Below, one piece after another: positions 18,442 to 27,564 of a stretch of 64,000 nucleotides of DNA. The notes under the pieces were generated by a model. That model did no database searches, was not told the origin of the DNA, and saw only the letters and a list, made by a program, of their open reading frames with translations. This stretch comes from Mesobacillus maritimus (GTDB taxonomy: Bacteria; Bacillota; Bacilli; Bacillales; Cytobacillaceae), in NCBI RefSeq assembly GCF_023715205.1, contig NZ_JAMBNR010000013.1:62001-126000 (forward strand), read 5' to 3'. How positions within the stretch are numbered: the stretch's first letter is position 1; each line of letters begins with the position of its first letter. A program made the translations under genes and the position numbers.

Positions 18442-20100
18442 ATGAAACAAACAAGAAAGCGTCTTGGCGATTTGATTGTCGATGCCGGATTAATCACGGA
18501 AGAACAACTTCAAGAAGTTCTTAGTGACAAGCTAAATAACGTGAAAATTGGGGAAACTTTGCTGCAAAAGGGCTTTATTACCGAACAGCAATTGATTGAA
18601 GTTCTTGAAGTTCAATTAGGAATTCCGCATATTAGCTTGTATGGGTACCCTTTTGAAACGAATCTATTTTCGTTAATTTCGAAAGAAACAGCCTCTCGCA
18701 ATTTAGTCGTTCCCTTAAGAAAAGAAGGAGACAAGCTGCTAGTTGCAATGGCAGATCCAATGGACTTTTTTGCGATTGACGATTTGCGGTTATCAACTGG
18801 GTTCCAAATTGAAAAGGTCATTGCGACGCGAGACGATATTATTCGCGCGATCAATAAGTACTATGACATGGATGAAGATTTTGAAGAACTTGTTGATAGT
18901 AACGATGCTGATAACAGTCAAGAAGAAAGCTTAACCGATGAAACGTCTCCGATTGTTAAACTAGTGAATCAAATCCTTCTAAGTGCAGTGATGCAAAAAG
19001 CGAGTGATATTCATATCGATCCGCAAGAAACGAAAGTGGTTGTACGGTATCGTGTGGACGGCATTTTACGCATCGAACGAACATTACCTAAAAATATGCA
19101 AAATGTGCTAATTGCACGGATGAAGATTCTCGCTAATCTTGATATTACTGAGCACCGAGTTCCGCAGGATGGAAGAATTAAAATAAATGTTGAGTACTAT
19201 CCAATTGATTTACGTGTTTCGACATTGCCGACGGTTTATGGCGAAAAAATCGTTATGCGGATCCTTGACCTTTCGAGTACATTAACAGACTTAGATAAAC
19301 TTAGTTTTAACAAAGTGAATCTAAACCGTTTTAAAAGTTTAATAGAGAAGCCGAATGGGATTGTGTTGATTACGGGACCTACAGGTTCAGGTAAATCCTC
19401 AACGCTATATGCGGCGCTCAATCGGTTAAATAGTGAGAGTGTCAATATTATTACGGTTGAAGATCCAGTCGAATACCGCTTGGAAGGAATCAGTCAAATT
19501 CAAGTGAATGCAAATGTTGGGATGACGTTTGCTGCTGGATTAAGGGCGATATTACGTCAAGACCCTGATATTGTCATGGTTGGAGAAATTCGTGACCGCG
19601 AGACGGCCGAAACAGCGGTTCGTGCCTCACTGACTGGTCACTTAGTGTTAAGTACCTTGCATACAAATGATGCGATTAGCTCAATTAACCGCTTAGTGGA
19701 TATGGGGGTTGAACCATTCCTTGTTGCAACAGCTCTTACAGGTGTTGTAGCCCAACGACTTGTGCGAAAGGTTTGTCGGGACTGTGGTGAAGCACATGAG
19801 CCAACCACACGGGAAGTTGAAATGTTTGCAAAGCGTGGCTTGAAAATTGAAAAAATCATGCGCGGCAAAGGTTGTGCTTCTTGCAATATGACGGGCTACA
19901 AAGGCCGTGTTGCGATTCAAGAAGTTGTCGTCGTTGACGATGAAATGAGACGGTTGATTATGAATGGCGAATCGGTTGCCAAACTAAGACAGTTGGCAAT
20001 CCAAAATAAAACGATTTTTCTTGTTGACGATGGTTTGTTAAAAGTAAAGCAGGGTTTGACAACGACAGAAGAAGTATTGCGTGTAGCAATTCCTGAGTAG
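18442..20100 (+). CDS. pilB: Type IV pilus extension ATPase PilB
   Basis: A 552-residue GspE/PilB-family hexameric ATPase that powers pilin assembly at the cytoplasmic face. The N-terminal MshEN domain (residues about 1-150) is of the type that can bind cyclic di-GMP in some homologues. Walker A GPTGSGKS is at residues 312-319, and the Walker B/Asp-box region is DPDIVMVGEIRDRETAETAV. A four-cysteine zinc site is complete (Cys445, Cys448, Cys478, Cys481). The ggtggtga ribosome binding site precedes ATG 18442. It is the first of the tightly packed genes pilB-pilT-pilC. Confidence 0.95.
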   Translation: MKQTRKRLGDLIVDAGLITEEQLQEVLSDKLNNVKIGETLLQKGFITEQQLIEVLEVQLGIPHISLYGYPFETNLFSLISKETASRNLVVPLRKEGDKLLVAMADPMDFFAIDDLRLSTGFQIEKVIATRDDIIRAINKYYDMDEDFEELVDSNDADNSQEESLTDETSPIVKLVNQILLSAVMQKASDIHIDPQETKVVVRYRVDGILRIERTLPKNMQNVLIARMKILANLDITEHRVPQDGRIKINVEYYPIDLRVSTLPTVYGEKIVMRILDLSSTLTDLDKLSFNKVNLNRFKSLIEKPNGIVLITGPTGSGKSSTLYAALNRLNSESVNIITVEDPVEYRLEGISQIQVNANVGMTFAAGLRAILRQDPDIVMVGEIRDRETAETAVRASLTGHLVLSTLHTNDAISSINRLVDMGVEPFLVATALTGVVAQRLVRKVCRDCGEAHEPTTREVEMFAKRGLKIEKIMRGKGCASCNMTGYKGRVAIQEVVVVDDEMRRLIMNGESVAKLRQLAIQNKTIFLVDDGLLKVKQGLTTTEEVLRVAIPE

Positions 20101-20112
20101 AGGTGTAAATGG

Positions 20113-21153
20113 ATGAAAGAAAGAGTAGATCGAATTTTAAGAGCGGCACATGAGTTGAAAGCATCCGATATCCATTTAACCGTTGGCGTTCCACCAATGT
20201 TCCGAATCCATGGTGAATTAAAACGGTATGGAAAAGAGGTATTGCAATTAGAAGATACAGAAGGAATGGCAAGGGCGATCGTTCCTGAAGACAAATGGGA
20301 TGAATTTAAGGAAATGGGCGAAATTGACCTTAGTTACGCCGTTCCTAGTATATCGCGTTTCCGGGTAAATGCGTTTACACAGCGTGGGGCTGTAGCCATT
20401 GCGATTCGTGTGATTTCTACTAGCATACCTTCAATTGATGATTTAAAAATGCCAGCTGTGTTAAAGCATATCACTGAAAAGCCTCAAGGATTAGTACTGG
20501 TGACGGGTCCTACCGGTAGTGGGAAATCTACAACTTTGGCTTCAATGATTAATTATATGAACCAAAATATGCGCAAACATATCATTACGCTTGAAGATCC
20601 AATCGAGTATTTGCATAAGCATGGCAATTGTATTATTGATCAACGAGAAATTGGGGCAGATACGAAGAGCTTTGCAAATGCTCTGAGAGCTGCTTTGCGT
20701 CAAGACCCAGATGCAATCCTCGTTGGGGAAATGCGTGACTTGGAAACGATCCAAACGGCAATTACGGCAGCGGAAACCGGTCACTTAGTGTTTGGTACTT
20801 TGCATACCCAAAGTGCACCAGCATCGGTAGAACGGATTATCGACGTGTTTGATCCTGGTCAGCAGCCGCAAATTCGCACGCAGCTTGCGGGTGTACTGTT
20901 AGCGATTATTTCACAACGTTTGTTCAAAACGGCCGATAATAATGGCCGCCGTGCCGCAACAGAAATTATGATGAACAACGCGGCAATTGCCAACTTAATT
21001 CGTAATGATAAAATTCATCAAATTGAAACCGTCATTCAAACTTCAAGAGCAGCGGGGATGATGACACTGGATACAAGCATCAAAGAATTGATGCAATCAG
21101 GAGTTATCACGAAAGAAGCGGCTCAGCCTTTCTTAAAAGAGTCGGTGAACTAA
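20113..21153 (+). CDS. pilT: Type IV pilus retraction ATPase PilT
   Basis: A 346-residue PilT-family ATPase that disassembles the pilus and drives retraction. Walker A GPTGSGKS is at residues 132-139. The N-terminus ASDIHLTVGVPPMFRIHG and the C-terminal AIANLIRNDK (the PilT AIRNLIR-type motif) distinguish it from PilB. It lies 12 bp after pilB and 1 bp before pilC. B. subtilis has no PilT in its competence pilus operon, so its presence argues for force-generating, possibly twitching, pili. Confidence 0.95.
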   Translation: MKERVDRILRAAHELKASDIHLTVGVPPMFRIHGELKRYGKEVLQLEDTEGMARAIVPEDKWDEFKEMGEIDLSYAVPSISRFRVNAFTQRGAVAIAIRVISTSIPSIDDLKMPAVLKHITEKPQGLVLVTGPTGSGKSTTLASMINYMNQNMRKHIITLEDPIEYLHKHGNCIIDQREIGADTKSFANALRAALRQDPDAILVGEMRDLETIQTAITAAETGHLVFGTLHTQSAPASVERIIDVFDPGQQPQIRTQLAGVLLAIISQRLFKTADNNGRRAATEIMMNNAAIANLIRNDKIHQIETVIQTSRAAGMMTLDTSIKELMQSGVITKEAAQPFLKESVN

Positions 21154-21154
21154 A

Positions 21155-22360
21155 ATGGCCAGGTTCAAATACACAGGTCGAGACCGAAAAGGGAAAAAGT
21201 CTGGAACGATTAGTGCTGCCTCGAAACGAGAAGCGATTCTTCAACTTCGTGGCGATGGAATACGGGTGGCTGAAATAAATGAACTACCTGAGACACTGAT
21301 GACAAAAGATATCTCTATCGGGAATCCAGTTAAGCTCCAGGATATTGTCATTTATTTGCGGCAGTTTGCGACATTAATTAAGGCTGGAGTGACGATTGTC
21401 GATGCGACCAATATCCTTGCGTTACAAACAGATAGTAAAAAACTATCAGCGGCATTAAAAGAGATTGAAAATGATCTTCGTCAAGGACAACCTTTTTCGG
21501 ATTCTGCTGAAAAGCATAATAAGATTTTTGAACCAATGTTTATCAATATGGTCCGCGCTGGTGAAGCAGGCGGAAATATGGAAGAAACGTTAGAAAGACT
21601 AGCGGAGCATTTTGAAAAGCAACATAAAACGAGACAGAAGATTAAATCAGCGATGGCTTATCCTGTTGTGGTAGGAATTATTGCTGTGGCGGTTGTTATT
21701 TTTATGTTGGTTTCAGTTGTTCCTACGTTTGTCGGCATGTTTGATGATTTTGGTGCTGAATTACCGGCAATTACTCAATTTGTGTTGAACGCTAGTGAAT
21801 TCATGCAAGCTTATTGGTGGTTCGTGTTATTGTTAGCGATAGCTTTCTCAGTCACTCTTAATCTATTAAATAGCGGCAGTAAAACTAAATATTATATGGA
21901 CCTAATCAAACTACGAATGCCGATCTTTGGGAAAATGCTCCAAAAAGCAGCGTTAGCAAGAATGACGAGAACATTGAGTTCGTTATTTTCTTCGGGTGTG
22001 CCTATATTAAACGCGTTAGGTATTGTTGAAAAGGTTGTTGATAATGAAGTAATCTCTAGGGTGATTAGGGCATCAAGGGAAGAGTTAGCACGAGGGCGCT
22101 CACTAACAGGACCAATGGCAGAACACTGGGCCTTTCCACCCTTGACAACACAGATGATCTCCATAGGTGAAGAAACCGGGTCTTTAGATGCGATGCTATC
22201 AAAAGTGGCAGAATTCTACGAAGAAGAAGTCGAGAATACAACCGATAAACTGAAGTCAATGATTGAACCGATGATGATTGTATTCCTAGCTGGTATTGTT
22301 GGGACTATCGTTTTGGCCATTATGGTACCAATGTTCGATATGTTCAATCATATTCAGTAG
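21155..22360 (+). CDS. pilC: Type IV pilus inner-membrane platform protein PilC
   Basis: A 401-residue GspF/PilC-family protein. It has two homologous cytoplasmic domains (starting near RQFATLIKAGVTIVDA and RTLSSLFSSGVPILNAL) and three membrane helices, the last ending VFLAGIVGTIVLAIMVPMFDM. It couples the ATPases to pilin assembly in the membrane. ATG 21155 lies 1 bp after the pilT stop and has only a weak ribosome binding site, so translation is probably coupled. Length is usual for the family. Confidence 0.95.
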   Translation: MARFKYTGRDRKGKKSGTISAASKREAILQLRGDGIRVAEINELPETLMTKDISIGNPVKLQDIVIYLRQFATLIKAGVTIVDATNILALQTDSKKLSAALKEIENDLRQGQPFSDSAEKHNKIFEPMFINMVRAGEAGGNMEETLERLAEHFEKQHKTRQKIKSAMAYPVVVGIIAVAVVIFMLVSVVPTFVGMFDDFGAELPAITQFVLNASEFMQAYWWFVLLLAIAFSVTLNLLNSGSKTKYYMDLIKLRMPIFGKMLQKAALARMTRTLSSLFSSGVPILNALGIVEKVVDNEVISRVIRASREELARGRSLTGPMAEHWAFPPLTTQMISIGEETGSLDAMLSKVAEFYEEEVENTTDKLKSMIEPMMIVFLAGIVGTIVLAIMVPMFDMFNHIQ

Positions 22361-22411
22361 GAATTTGTTGGATTTTGTAAAAAATGCTTTTTTATTGGTA
22401 TATTGTCATAG

Positions 22412-22417
22412 TATAAT
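22412..22417 (+). promoter_or_regulatory. Possible -10 box upstream of the major pilin gene
   Basis: TATAAT sits in the 118-bp gap between pilC and pilA, 61 bp before the pilA ribosome binding region. No good -35 is seen 16-18 bp upstream. A separate promoter would fit the need for abundant pilin. Confidence 0.35.
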
Positions 22418-22478
22418 AGAACTAAGTTTAATATATTGAACTAAAAACAAATATATTTTTTAAAGGGAGAGAGAAAAA

Positions 22479-22934
22479 ATGTTACAAATGGTCAAAAATC
22501 GTTTGAAAGATCAGAAAGGTTTGACTCTGATCGAGCTTTTAGCTGTTATTGTTATTTTAGGAATAGTTTCAGCTATTGCAGTTCCAAGTATATTGGGGAT
22601 AATAGAAAATTCTAAGGTCGATGCAATTAAATCGGAAGCCATTCAAGTGATAAATGCTGGAAAGATGTACGTTGCTTCCGAAGGTGTACCAACAACGACT
22701 TCTAATGGTACAACTACATCTGGTGGTGATATTAGTGGGGCCCAAATTGAACCTTATCTTGAGGATACACAATTAACAGGAATCACTCTGCATGTTACTG
22801 CAGATAACGTAATTTCAATTTCTGCAACTGGTAATACTGGTAAAAATACAATCACATTTACAAAAGCAGCATTAACTGATATTCAAGGTTCTGGTAAACC
22901 AGAAAATGGTACACTTACTATTACTGGACCATAA
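22479..22934 (+). CDS. pilA: Major type IV pilin
   Basis: A 151-residue prepilin. The leader ends at Gly14 (KDQKG), the mature protein begins LTLIELLAVIVILGIVSAIA with Glu at +5 (Glu19), and the helix runs to about residue 60. The small globular domain has a Thr/Ser/Gly-rich loop (TTTSNGTTTSGG) and no cysteine, so there is no disulfide loop of the proteobacterial kind. The aaagggagag ribosome binding site is strong. It lies directly before its peptidase gene. The loop could be a glycosylation or surface-variable site; that is inference. Confidence 0.93.
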   Translation: MLQMVKNRLKDQKGLTLIELLAVIVILGIVSAIAVPSILGIIENSKVDAIKSEAIQVINAGKMYVASEGVPTTTSNGTTTSGGDISGAQIEPYLEDTQLTGITLHVTADNVISISATGNTGKNTITFTKAALTDIQGSGKPENGTLTITGP

Positions 22935-22943
22935 AAGAAGTAA

Positions 22944-23693
22944 ATGGGTATGATTTTATTAAGCTTATATGGATTATTCCTCGGCTCCTTCTACAACGTA
23001 GTAGGCCTACGAGTCCCAGCAGGAAAATCCATTGTCTACCCTGGATCTTCCTGCCCAACTTGTGGTCACAAATTAAGAGCCTGGGAACTGATTCCAGTTC
23101 TATCCTATTTCATACAAAGAGGGAAATGCCGCGGCTGTCAGTCGCGGATTTCCCCTCTTTATCCGAGTATTGAGTTTCTGACAGGTGTTCTGTTTGCGAC
23201 AGCGCCACTTGTTATTGGCTGGAGTCTTGAACTTGTTGTTGCATTAACACTCATTTCATTGTTTATTATTATTTTTGTATCTGATTTAGCTTATATGATT
23301 ATCCCTGATAAAGTGTTGTTGTTTTTTGCAGGGCTTTTTTTATTGGAACGAATTTTTATTCCGTTGACGCCTTGGTGGGATTCGTTACTAGGAGCAGCAG
23401 TAGGATTTTTGCTCTTGCTCGTGATTGCACTTGTTAGCAAAGGCGGCATGGGTGGCGGAGACATTAAACTGTTTGCGGTCATCGGTTTTGTCGTCGGAAC
23501 TAAGACTCTATTATTATCGTTTTTCTTTTCTACGCTTTTTGGTGCCTTAATTGGTATCATCGGAATGGCCTTTGGTTTTGTTAAAAAAGGCAAGCCTATT
23601 CCATTCGGGCCGTTTATTGCTGCTGGTACGCTAGTAGCTTATTATTTTGGCGATAACCTAATAAATATGTACTTACAACTATTCTTCAGATAA
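22944..23693 (+). CDS. comC: Prepilin peptidase / N-methyltransferase (PilD, ComC)
   Basis: A 249-residue A24-family membrane aspartyl protease that cuts prepilins after the leader Gly and usually N-methylates the new end. The N-terminal cytoplasmic domain has the CPTC / CRGC zinc cysteines. The catalytic aspartates lie in VSDLAYMIIPD and GGGDIKLF. It is the one gene of this locus also found between folC and spoIIB in B. subtilis (comC). It probably serves both these pili and any competence pseudopilus encoded elsewhere. The start could be 22944 or ATG 22950. Confidence 0.96.
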   Translation: MGMILLSLYGLFLGSFYNVVGLRVPAGKSIVYPGSSCPTCGHKLRAWELIPVLSYFIQRGKCRGCQSRISPLYPSIEFLTGVLFATAPLVIGWSLELVVALTLISLFIIIFVSDLAYMIIPDKVLLFFAGLFLLERIFIPLTPWWDSLLGAAVGFLLLLVIALVSKGGMGGGDIKLFAVIGFVVGTKTLLLSFFFSTLFGALIGIIGMAFGFVKKGKPIPFGPFIAAGTLVAYYFGDNLINMYLQLFFR

Positions 23694-23709
23694 TGAAGGG
23701 GGTAAACAC

Positions 23710-24702
23710 ATGGCATCAGCCCTCTTTTCGTTCAAAACCCGTCCGGTCGAGATTGTGATCAACGACCATTCGATTCGGTACATCGAATTGAAAACTGCAT
23801 CGGAACCAATTCCATATAAGTGGGGCGAGCGGTATTTGCCCCCTGGAATTGTCAAGGAAGGGAAAATCATTGATCGAGAATCGCTAGCCATCATTCTTGA
23901 GGAATGTATTGATGTTTGGAAAATCAAGCGACGCAAGGTTCGCTTTTTAGTGCCGGATCCGTTTGTTACGATTCGGAAACTACCGATCCCGAACGACCTG
24001 CACATAGATGAAATTGAAGGATACTTATACATGGAAATAGGAGAAACAATCCATCTACCGTTTGAGGACCCTGTCTTCGATTATATTGTTCTCCCTGAAC
24101 AAGAAGAGAAACGTGAAATTCTTTTGTTTGCGGCTCATCGTGAACATGTCGAAACCTACTCTGGGCTTTTTACCAGTGTGAAACTGCATCCGATTGCAGC
24201 TGATTTATCGTCGCTCGCTTTGTATAGGCTTTACTATCAGTTAGCTGAAAAGCCTGGAAACGAGAACTTACTTTTTATTCAATTTGATCTTGATCATGTG
24301 AACATGAGTATTTTTGAAAATGAAATTCCGTTTTTCACGCGTCATCTTGATGTGAGTTTTGACCATAAACAATGGGAAGTCACGATTGCCCGTAGCGGTT
24401 TTCAACAGCTTACTTATAAAGGGGACCCGCAAGAGCTGACCAATCAATTTGATGAAGTGACGAAAGAAATCAATATGATGATGGACTTCTACCAGTTTTC
24501 ACTAAATCAAGGAAAAAATGAACTTACCAAAATTCTCTTAACCGGGGACCATCCATTGTTAGACACAGTTCAAAAAGAATTGCAGAAAAGATTTGATGTC
24601 CCAGTAGAGTTGCTAGATTCAAGTAAAATTGAAACAGAAAAAAATAAACCATTGCCTGCCTCACACAATCTTGCTTTGGGACTCGCGCTAAAAGAGGTGT
24701 AA
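23710..24702 (+). CDS. pilM: PilM-like actin-fold pilus assembly protein
   Basis: A 330-residue cytosolic protein resembling PilM, the FtsA/actin-like component that binds the N-terminal tail of PilN. It begins with a family-like beta strand (VEIVINDHSIRYIEL) and has MEIGETIHLPFEDPVFDYIVL, typical of PilM in Gram-positive pilus clusters. The strong site aaggggg precedes ATG 23710. It is 3 bp before the PilN-like gene. Sequence match to named PilM proteins is modest; gene order raises confidence. Confidence 0.85.
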   Translation: MASALFSFKTRPVEIVINDHSIRYIELKTASEPIPYKWGERYLPPGIVKEGKIIDRESLAIILEECIDVWKIKRRKVRFLVPDPFVTIRKLPIPNDLHIDEIEGYLYMEIGETIHLPFEDPVFDYIVLPEQEEKREILLFAAHREHVETYSGLFTSVKLHPIAADLSSLALYRLYYQLAEKPGNENLLFIQFDLDHVNMSIFENEIPFFTRHLDVSFDHKQWEVTIARSGFQQLTYKGDPQELTNQFDEVTKEINMMMDFYQFSLNQGKNELTKILLTGDHPLLDTVQKELQKRFDVPVELLDSSKIETEKNKPLPASHNLALGLALKEV

Positions 24703-24705
24703 ACG

Positions 24706-25425
24706 ATGCTTGTAGATATAAACTTGTTGCCGAAAAAAGAATCAAAAAATATCAAACTCATCGTGATCTTCTCTGCGGCTCTTTTGCTTGTGTTAGTCGT
24801 AGGTTTTTGGCTGTTTTGGCAAGGAAACGAATATAAAAACGAGATTGCCTCTCTAGACCAGCAAATCGCTACTACCCAGCAAATTGTTCAAATTGAACAA
24901 GAAAAAGTGGTGGACGGTCTGGCTTCTGATTCGGTCTCAAAGCTAGAAACAGCGGTAACTTGGGCAAGTGAAGATCCTCTAAAAACCGTTCCTATCATTA
25001 AACATGTAACAAGTTTGTTACCAGAACGTGGTTTCATTCAGAACATCTCGTATGCTGAATCAGGAAACATTAATTTATCTGTTCAATTCGATACAAGCAA
25101 AGAAGCAGCGTATTATTTAAAACACTTGCTAGATTCTGAATGGTTTTCTGAAGTCGTCTTGAGTGCGGTTTCAGCTAATGCACCTGAATCGGAAGCAGCT
25201 TCTGATGAGGCTGAACAAGATACCACTGAAAAAGCTGATGGTGAAGCCTCTGATGATGAAAGTGAGACTGCAACTGAAGAGAAAAAGGACTCAAAGGAAC
25301 AGAAAAAGAAGAACGACGAAATTGTCCCAAGATATGTTGGTCAGTTCCAACTAACGCTTAGCCGTGATTATATCAAATCTCAGGAACAGAAACAGGCTGC
25401 AACTGAAGGAGGGAAAGAATCATGA
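24706..25425 (+). CDS. PilN-like pilus assembly protein
   Basis: A 239-residue bitopic membrane protein. It starts MLVDINLLPKKES: the INLLP motif is the PilM-binding tail of PilN. One helix (residues about 18-40), a coiled coil, a ferredoxin-like domain and then an unusual acidic, Glu/Lys-rich insert (residues about 155-205) follow. The last strand (RYVGQFQLTLSRDYI) is after the insert. The gene overlaps the next by 4 bp (ATGA). Confidence 0.85.
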   Translation: MLVDINLLPKKESKNIKLIVIFSAALLLVLVVGFWLFWQGNEYKNEIASLDQQIATTQQIVQIEQEKVVDGLASDSVSKLETAVTWASEDPLKTVPIIKHVTSLLPERGFIQNISYAESGNINLSVQFDTSKEAAYYLKHLLDSEWFSEVVLSAVSANAPESEAASDEAEQDTTEKADGEASDDESETATEEKKDSKEQKKKNDEIVPRYVGQFQLTLSRDYIKSQEQKQAATEGGKES

Positions 25426-26240
25426 ACCTCCGATTATCTAAAAAGGAATTAATCATTCTCCTATCATCTGTTTTGATTGTCATCCTCGTATTCTTTGCTG
25501 GGCAGCAGTTATACCTGGGGCCAAAGAAACAAGAGGTTGAAAATAAACAAACCCAACTAGATACGGAACAGCAATTACTTGAAACCATTCAAACAAAAGT
25601 GGCTGGTCAAAGCGCGCCTTCTGCGGAGAGTGTTGCGGAGCTCCAAAAGAAAGTTCCTGTTAAAAAGCAGCTTGAGCAATTAATTCTTGCGTTAAATAAG
25701 GCCGAAGTCACTTCCAGTAGCTTTATCTCAAATATGTCCTTTTCCGAAGGAGATGTAGCGGCAAGGGCATCGGATGCTACTGAAACTGTTGAAGGTGAGC
25801 AAACTGGTGAACAAGGAACAGAGCAAACCGAAACGTCTGAAGCTACTGAAGCTACTGAAGCTACTGAGGCTACAACGACAGAAGACGAACCCGTATACCA
25901 ACCTGCTCCACTGCCGGAGGGCATAAAAAAATTAAATGTCAATTTAGCGGTTACTTCGCCAAACTATAAAAGTTTAATGAAGTTTCTCGGTGAATTGGAG
26001 AAACTCAAACGTCGAGTTGTAATCGAATCTGTCGCATTTTCGGGAGCGACAGAGTTAACTAGTGTTGAACAGGAAAAACAAGAGTTTTCGTATTCGATTA
26101 CGCTCTCAGCTTTTTATATGCCAGAATTAGAAGATTTGCAGGATCAACTTCCACAACTTGAGGTTCCGGAACCTGGGAACAAAACAAATCCTTTTGCCGT
26201 TTCACCTAATTTATCCAAAGAAGAGACGGAAAAAGAGTAG
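25422..26240 (+). CDS. PilO-like pilus assembly protein
   Basis: A 272-residue bitopic membrane protein with the PilO layout. A short cytoplasmic tail is followed by one helix (residues about 10-28), a coiled coil (to about 90) and a ferredoxin-like domain (LNVNLAVTSPNYKSLMKFLGELEKL onward in shorter blocks). Between them is a disordered acidic linker with a tandem Glu-Ala-Thr repeat (9-bp unit at about 25846-25872) that should vary in number. It is the last gene of the pilus cluster, ended by a terminator. The name is by topology and order. Confidence 0.8.
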   Translation: MNLRLSKKELIILLSSVLIVILVFFAGQQLYLGPKKQEVENKQTQLDTEQQLLETIQTKVAGQSAPSAESVAELQKKVPVKKQLEQLILALNKAEVTSSSFISNMSFSEGDVAARASDATETVEGEQTGEQGTEQTETSEATEATEATEATTTEDEPVYQPAPLPEGIKKLNVNLAVTSPNYKSLMKFLGELEKLKRRVVIESVAFSGATELTSVEQEKQEFSYSITLSAFYMPELEDLQDQLPQLEVPEPGNKTNPFAVSPNLSKEETEKE

Positions 26241-26267
26241 CTTGTAAAAAATTTGACGAAATCCTTC

Positions 26268-26302
26268 AAGAACAAGACGACAAAAGTCTTGTTCTTTTTT
26301 AT
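26268..26302 (+). terminator. Terminator of the pilus operon
   Basis: Perfect 11-bp stem aagaacaagac / gtcttgttctt with a 7-nt loop and a T run (26268-26278 with 26286-26296). It closes the transcript that began before pilB. Confidence 0.9.
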
Positions 26303-26357
26303 TGCGCATATGATAGGATAAAAGCAATTTTATGCGGGAATCGGGAGGGGCTGACAA

Positions 26358-27365
26358 TTGGACAAGCAGAATACAATCAATATTAAAATAAACGGCAAGG
26401 ATCGACCCTTAAATGAGGACAAACCAAAACAAGACTCAAAGTCACAAGAGCAGACAGAGACAAATTCAAAGCCAAAAATAAAGGCGTGGGATGAAACGGC
26501 TGCGGCTAAAGATTCAACGGAAGATTCGTTTGATTGGGTACTACCGGAAAACATCGGCGAAACGAAACCTGGTACAAAGGCGAAAAAGGAAGTTCAACGT
26601 GGGATGCGTTTACCAGGATTGCCGAAGAATATGAAAACGTTAAAGAAAAGTAGACAAAATGTTCCTATGGTTCAAGGTGTGGTTTTAAATATTTTGTTAG
26701 CAGTTGTAATTGGTCTTGGTTTTGGCACGATTATTTTAAAAACCGTCCAATCAACTCCTTCAGATCAGGTGGCAACTGAAGTAGTCGCACCGGCGCCACA
26801 AAAAGAGACAGGAGCTGGGACAGCTGCCGGGGCGGAATCAGTCGAAGTGAGTGCGATCTCGACTTTTGTTGTCCAAGGGGGGGCTTTCTCACAACAAGAA
26901 TCTGCTAATAATGTCGCGACAGAACTAAAAGGAAAAGGAATCGAAGCAGCACCTGTTGAAGTGAACGGTCAGTTTTTATTGCTTTTAGGGACGGCAAGTT
27001 CTATAGAAGAAGCAAAAGCGTTAGGAGAGGAATATGCAAGTAAAGGAGCCGACGTTTTTGCGAAGCAACTCGATTTAGCTAGTTTTAGCGTCAGCAATCT
27101 ATCAAAAGAGGAACGTGAAGTGCTGACGATTGCCCCTGAACTATTTGCTAGTCTTTCAAGTGGGGATCAATCACAAGCAAAAAGTGTTGAGGAGCAGGTA
27201 GCCAAATTGAAAGCGATTGATAGCAAGAAACTTAAAAATGAACAGGTTGTCGCTGCGAAAAAACATCTGGAACAAGGAGCAAGTGCACTTCTAGCAAAGA
27301 ATAACACAGAACTACAAAAAGAGAACATTGCTTTTCTGTCTAGTTGGCAGTCGTTAGGGAAATAG
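26358..27365 (+). CDS. spoIIB: SpoIIB, sporulation septum protein with SPOR domain
   Basis: A 335-residue protein with the layout of B. subtilis SpoIIB. It has a charged N-terminal cytoplasmic part starting with a short beta motif (INIKINGKDRPL), one helix at residues about 107-127, then an extracellular SPOR-like domain (TFVVQGGAFSQQESANNV). SpoIIB speeds engulfment by helping SpoIIDMP reach the septum. TTG 26358 follows gggagggg. It sits between comC-type genes and maf as in B. subtilis. Sequence conservation in this family is low, so synteny carries weight. Confidence 0.85.
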   Translation: MDKQNTINIKINGKDRPLNEDKPKQDSKSQEQTETNSKPKIKAWDETAAAKDSTEDSFDWVLPENIGETKPGTKAKKEVQRGMRLPGLPKNMKTLKKSRQNVPMVQGVVLNILLAVVIGLGFGTIILKTVQSTPSDQVATEVVAPAPQKETGAGTAAGAESVEVSAISTFVVQGGAFSQQESANNVATELKGKGIEAAPVEVNGQFLLLLGTASSIEEAKALGEEYASKGADVFAKQLDLASFSVSNLSKEEREVLTIAPELFASLSSGDQSQAKSVEEQVAKLKAIDSKKLKNEQVVAAKKHLEQGASALLAKNNTELQKENIAFLSSWQSLGK

Positions 27366-27431
27366 TGACAATTTCATACAGCATTCTAGTTTAACCTAGG
27401 TATATTTTCCGGGAAATACAACAAAATAACA

Positions 27432-27470
27432 GGGGCTGTCTTCCTAATCGACAGGCCCTTCATTTTTTGT
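27432..27470 (+). terminator. Terminator after spoIIB
   Basis: Stem gggctgtc / gacaggccc with an 9-nt loop, then TTCATTTTTTG. Confidence 0.75.
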
Positions 27471-27564
27471 CTAGTTTTAGATGTTAAAGATTGTGAGAAG
27501 TTGGGAGATTTGATACGATAAAGGTGTATCTCCCCTAAAAGCAAATGAAATGAAAGGTGATTGT

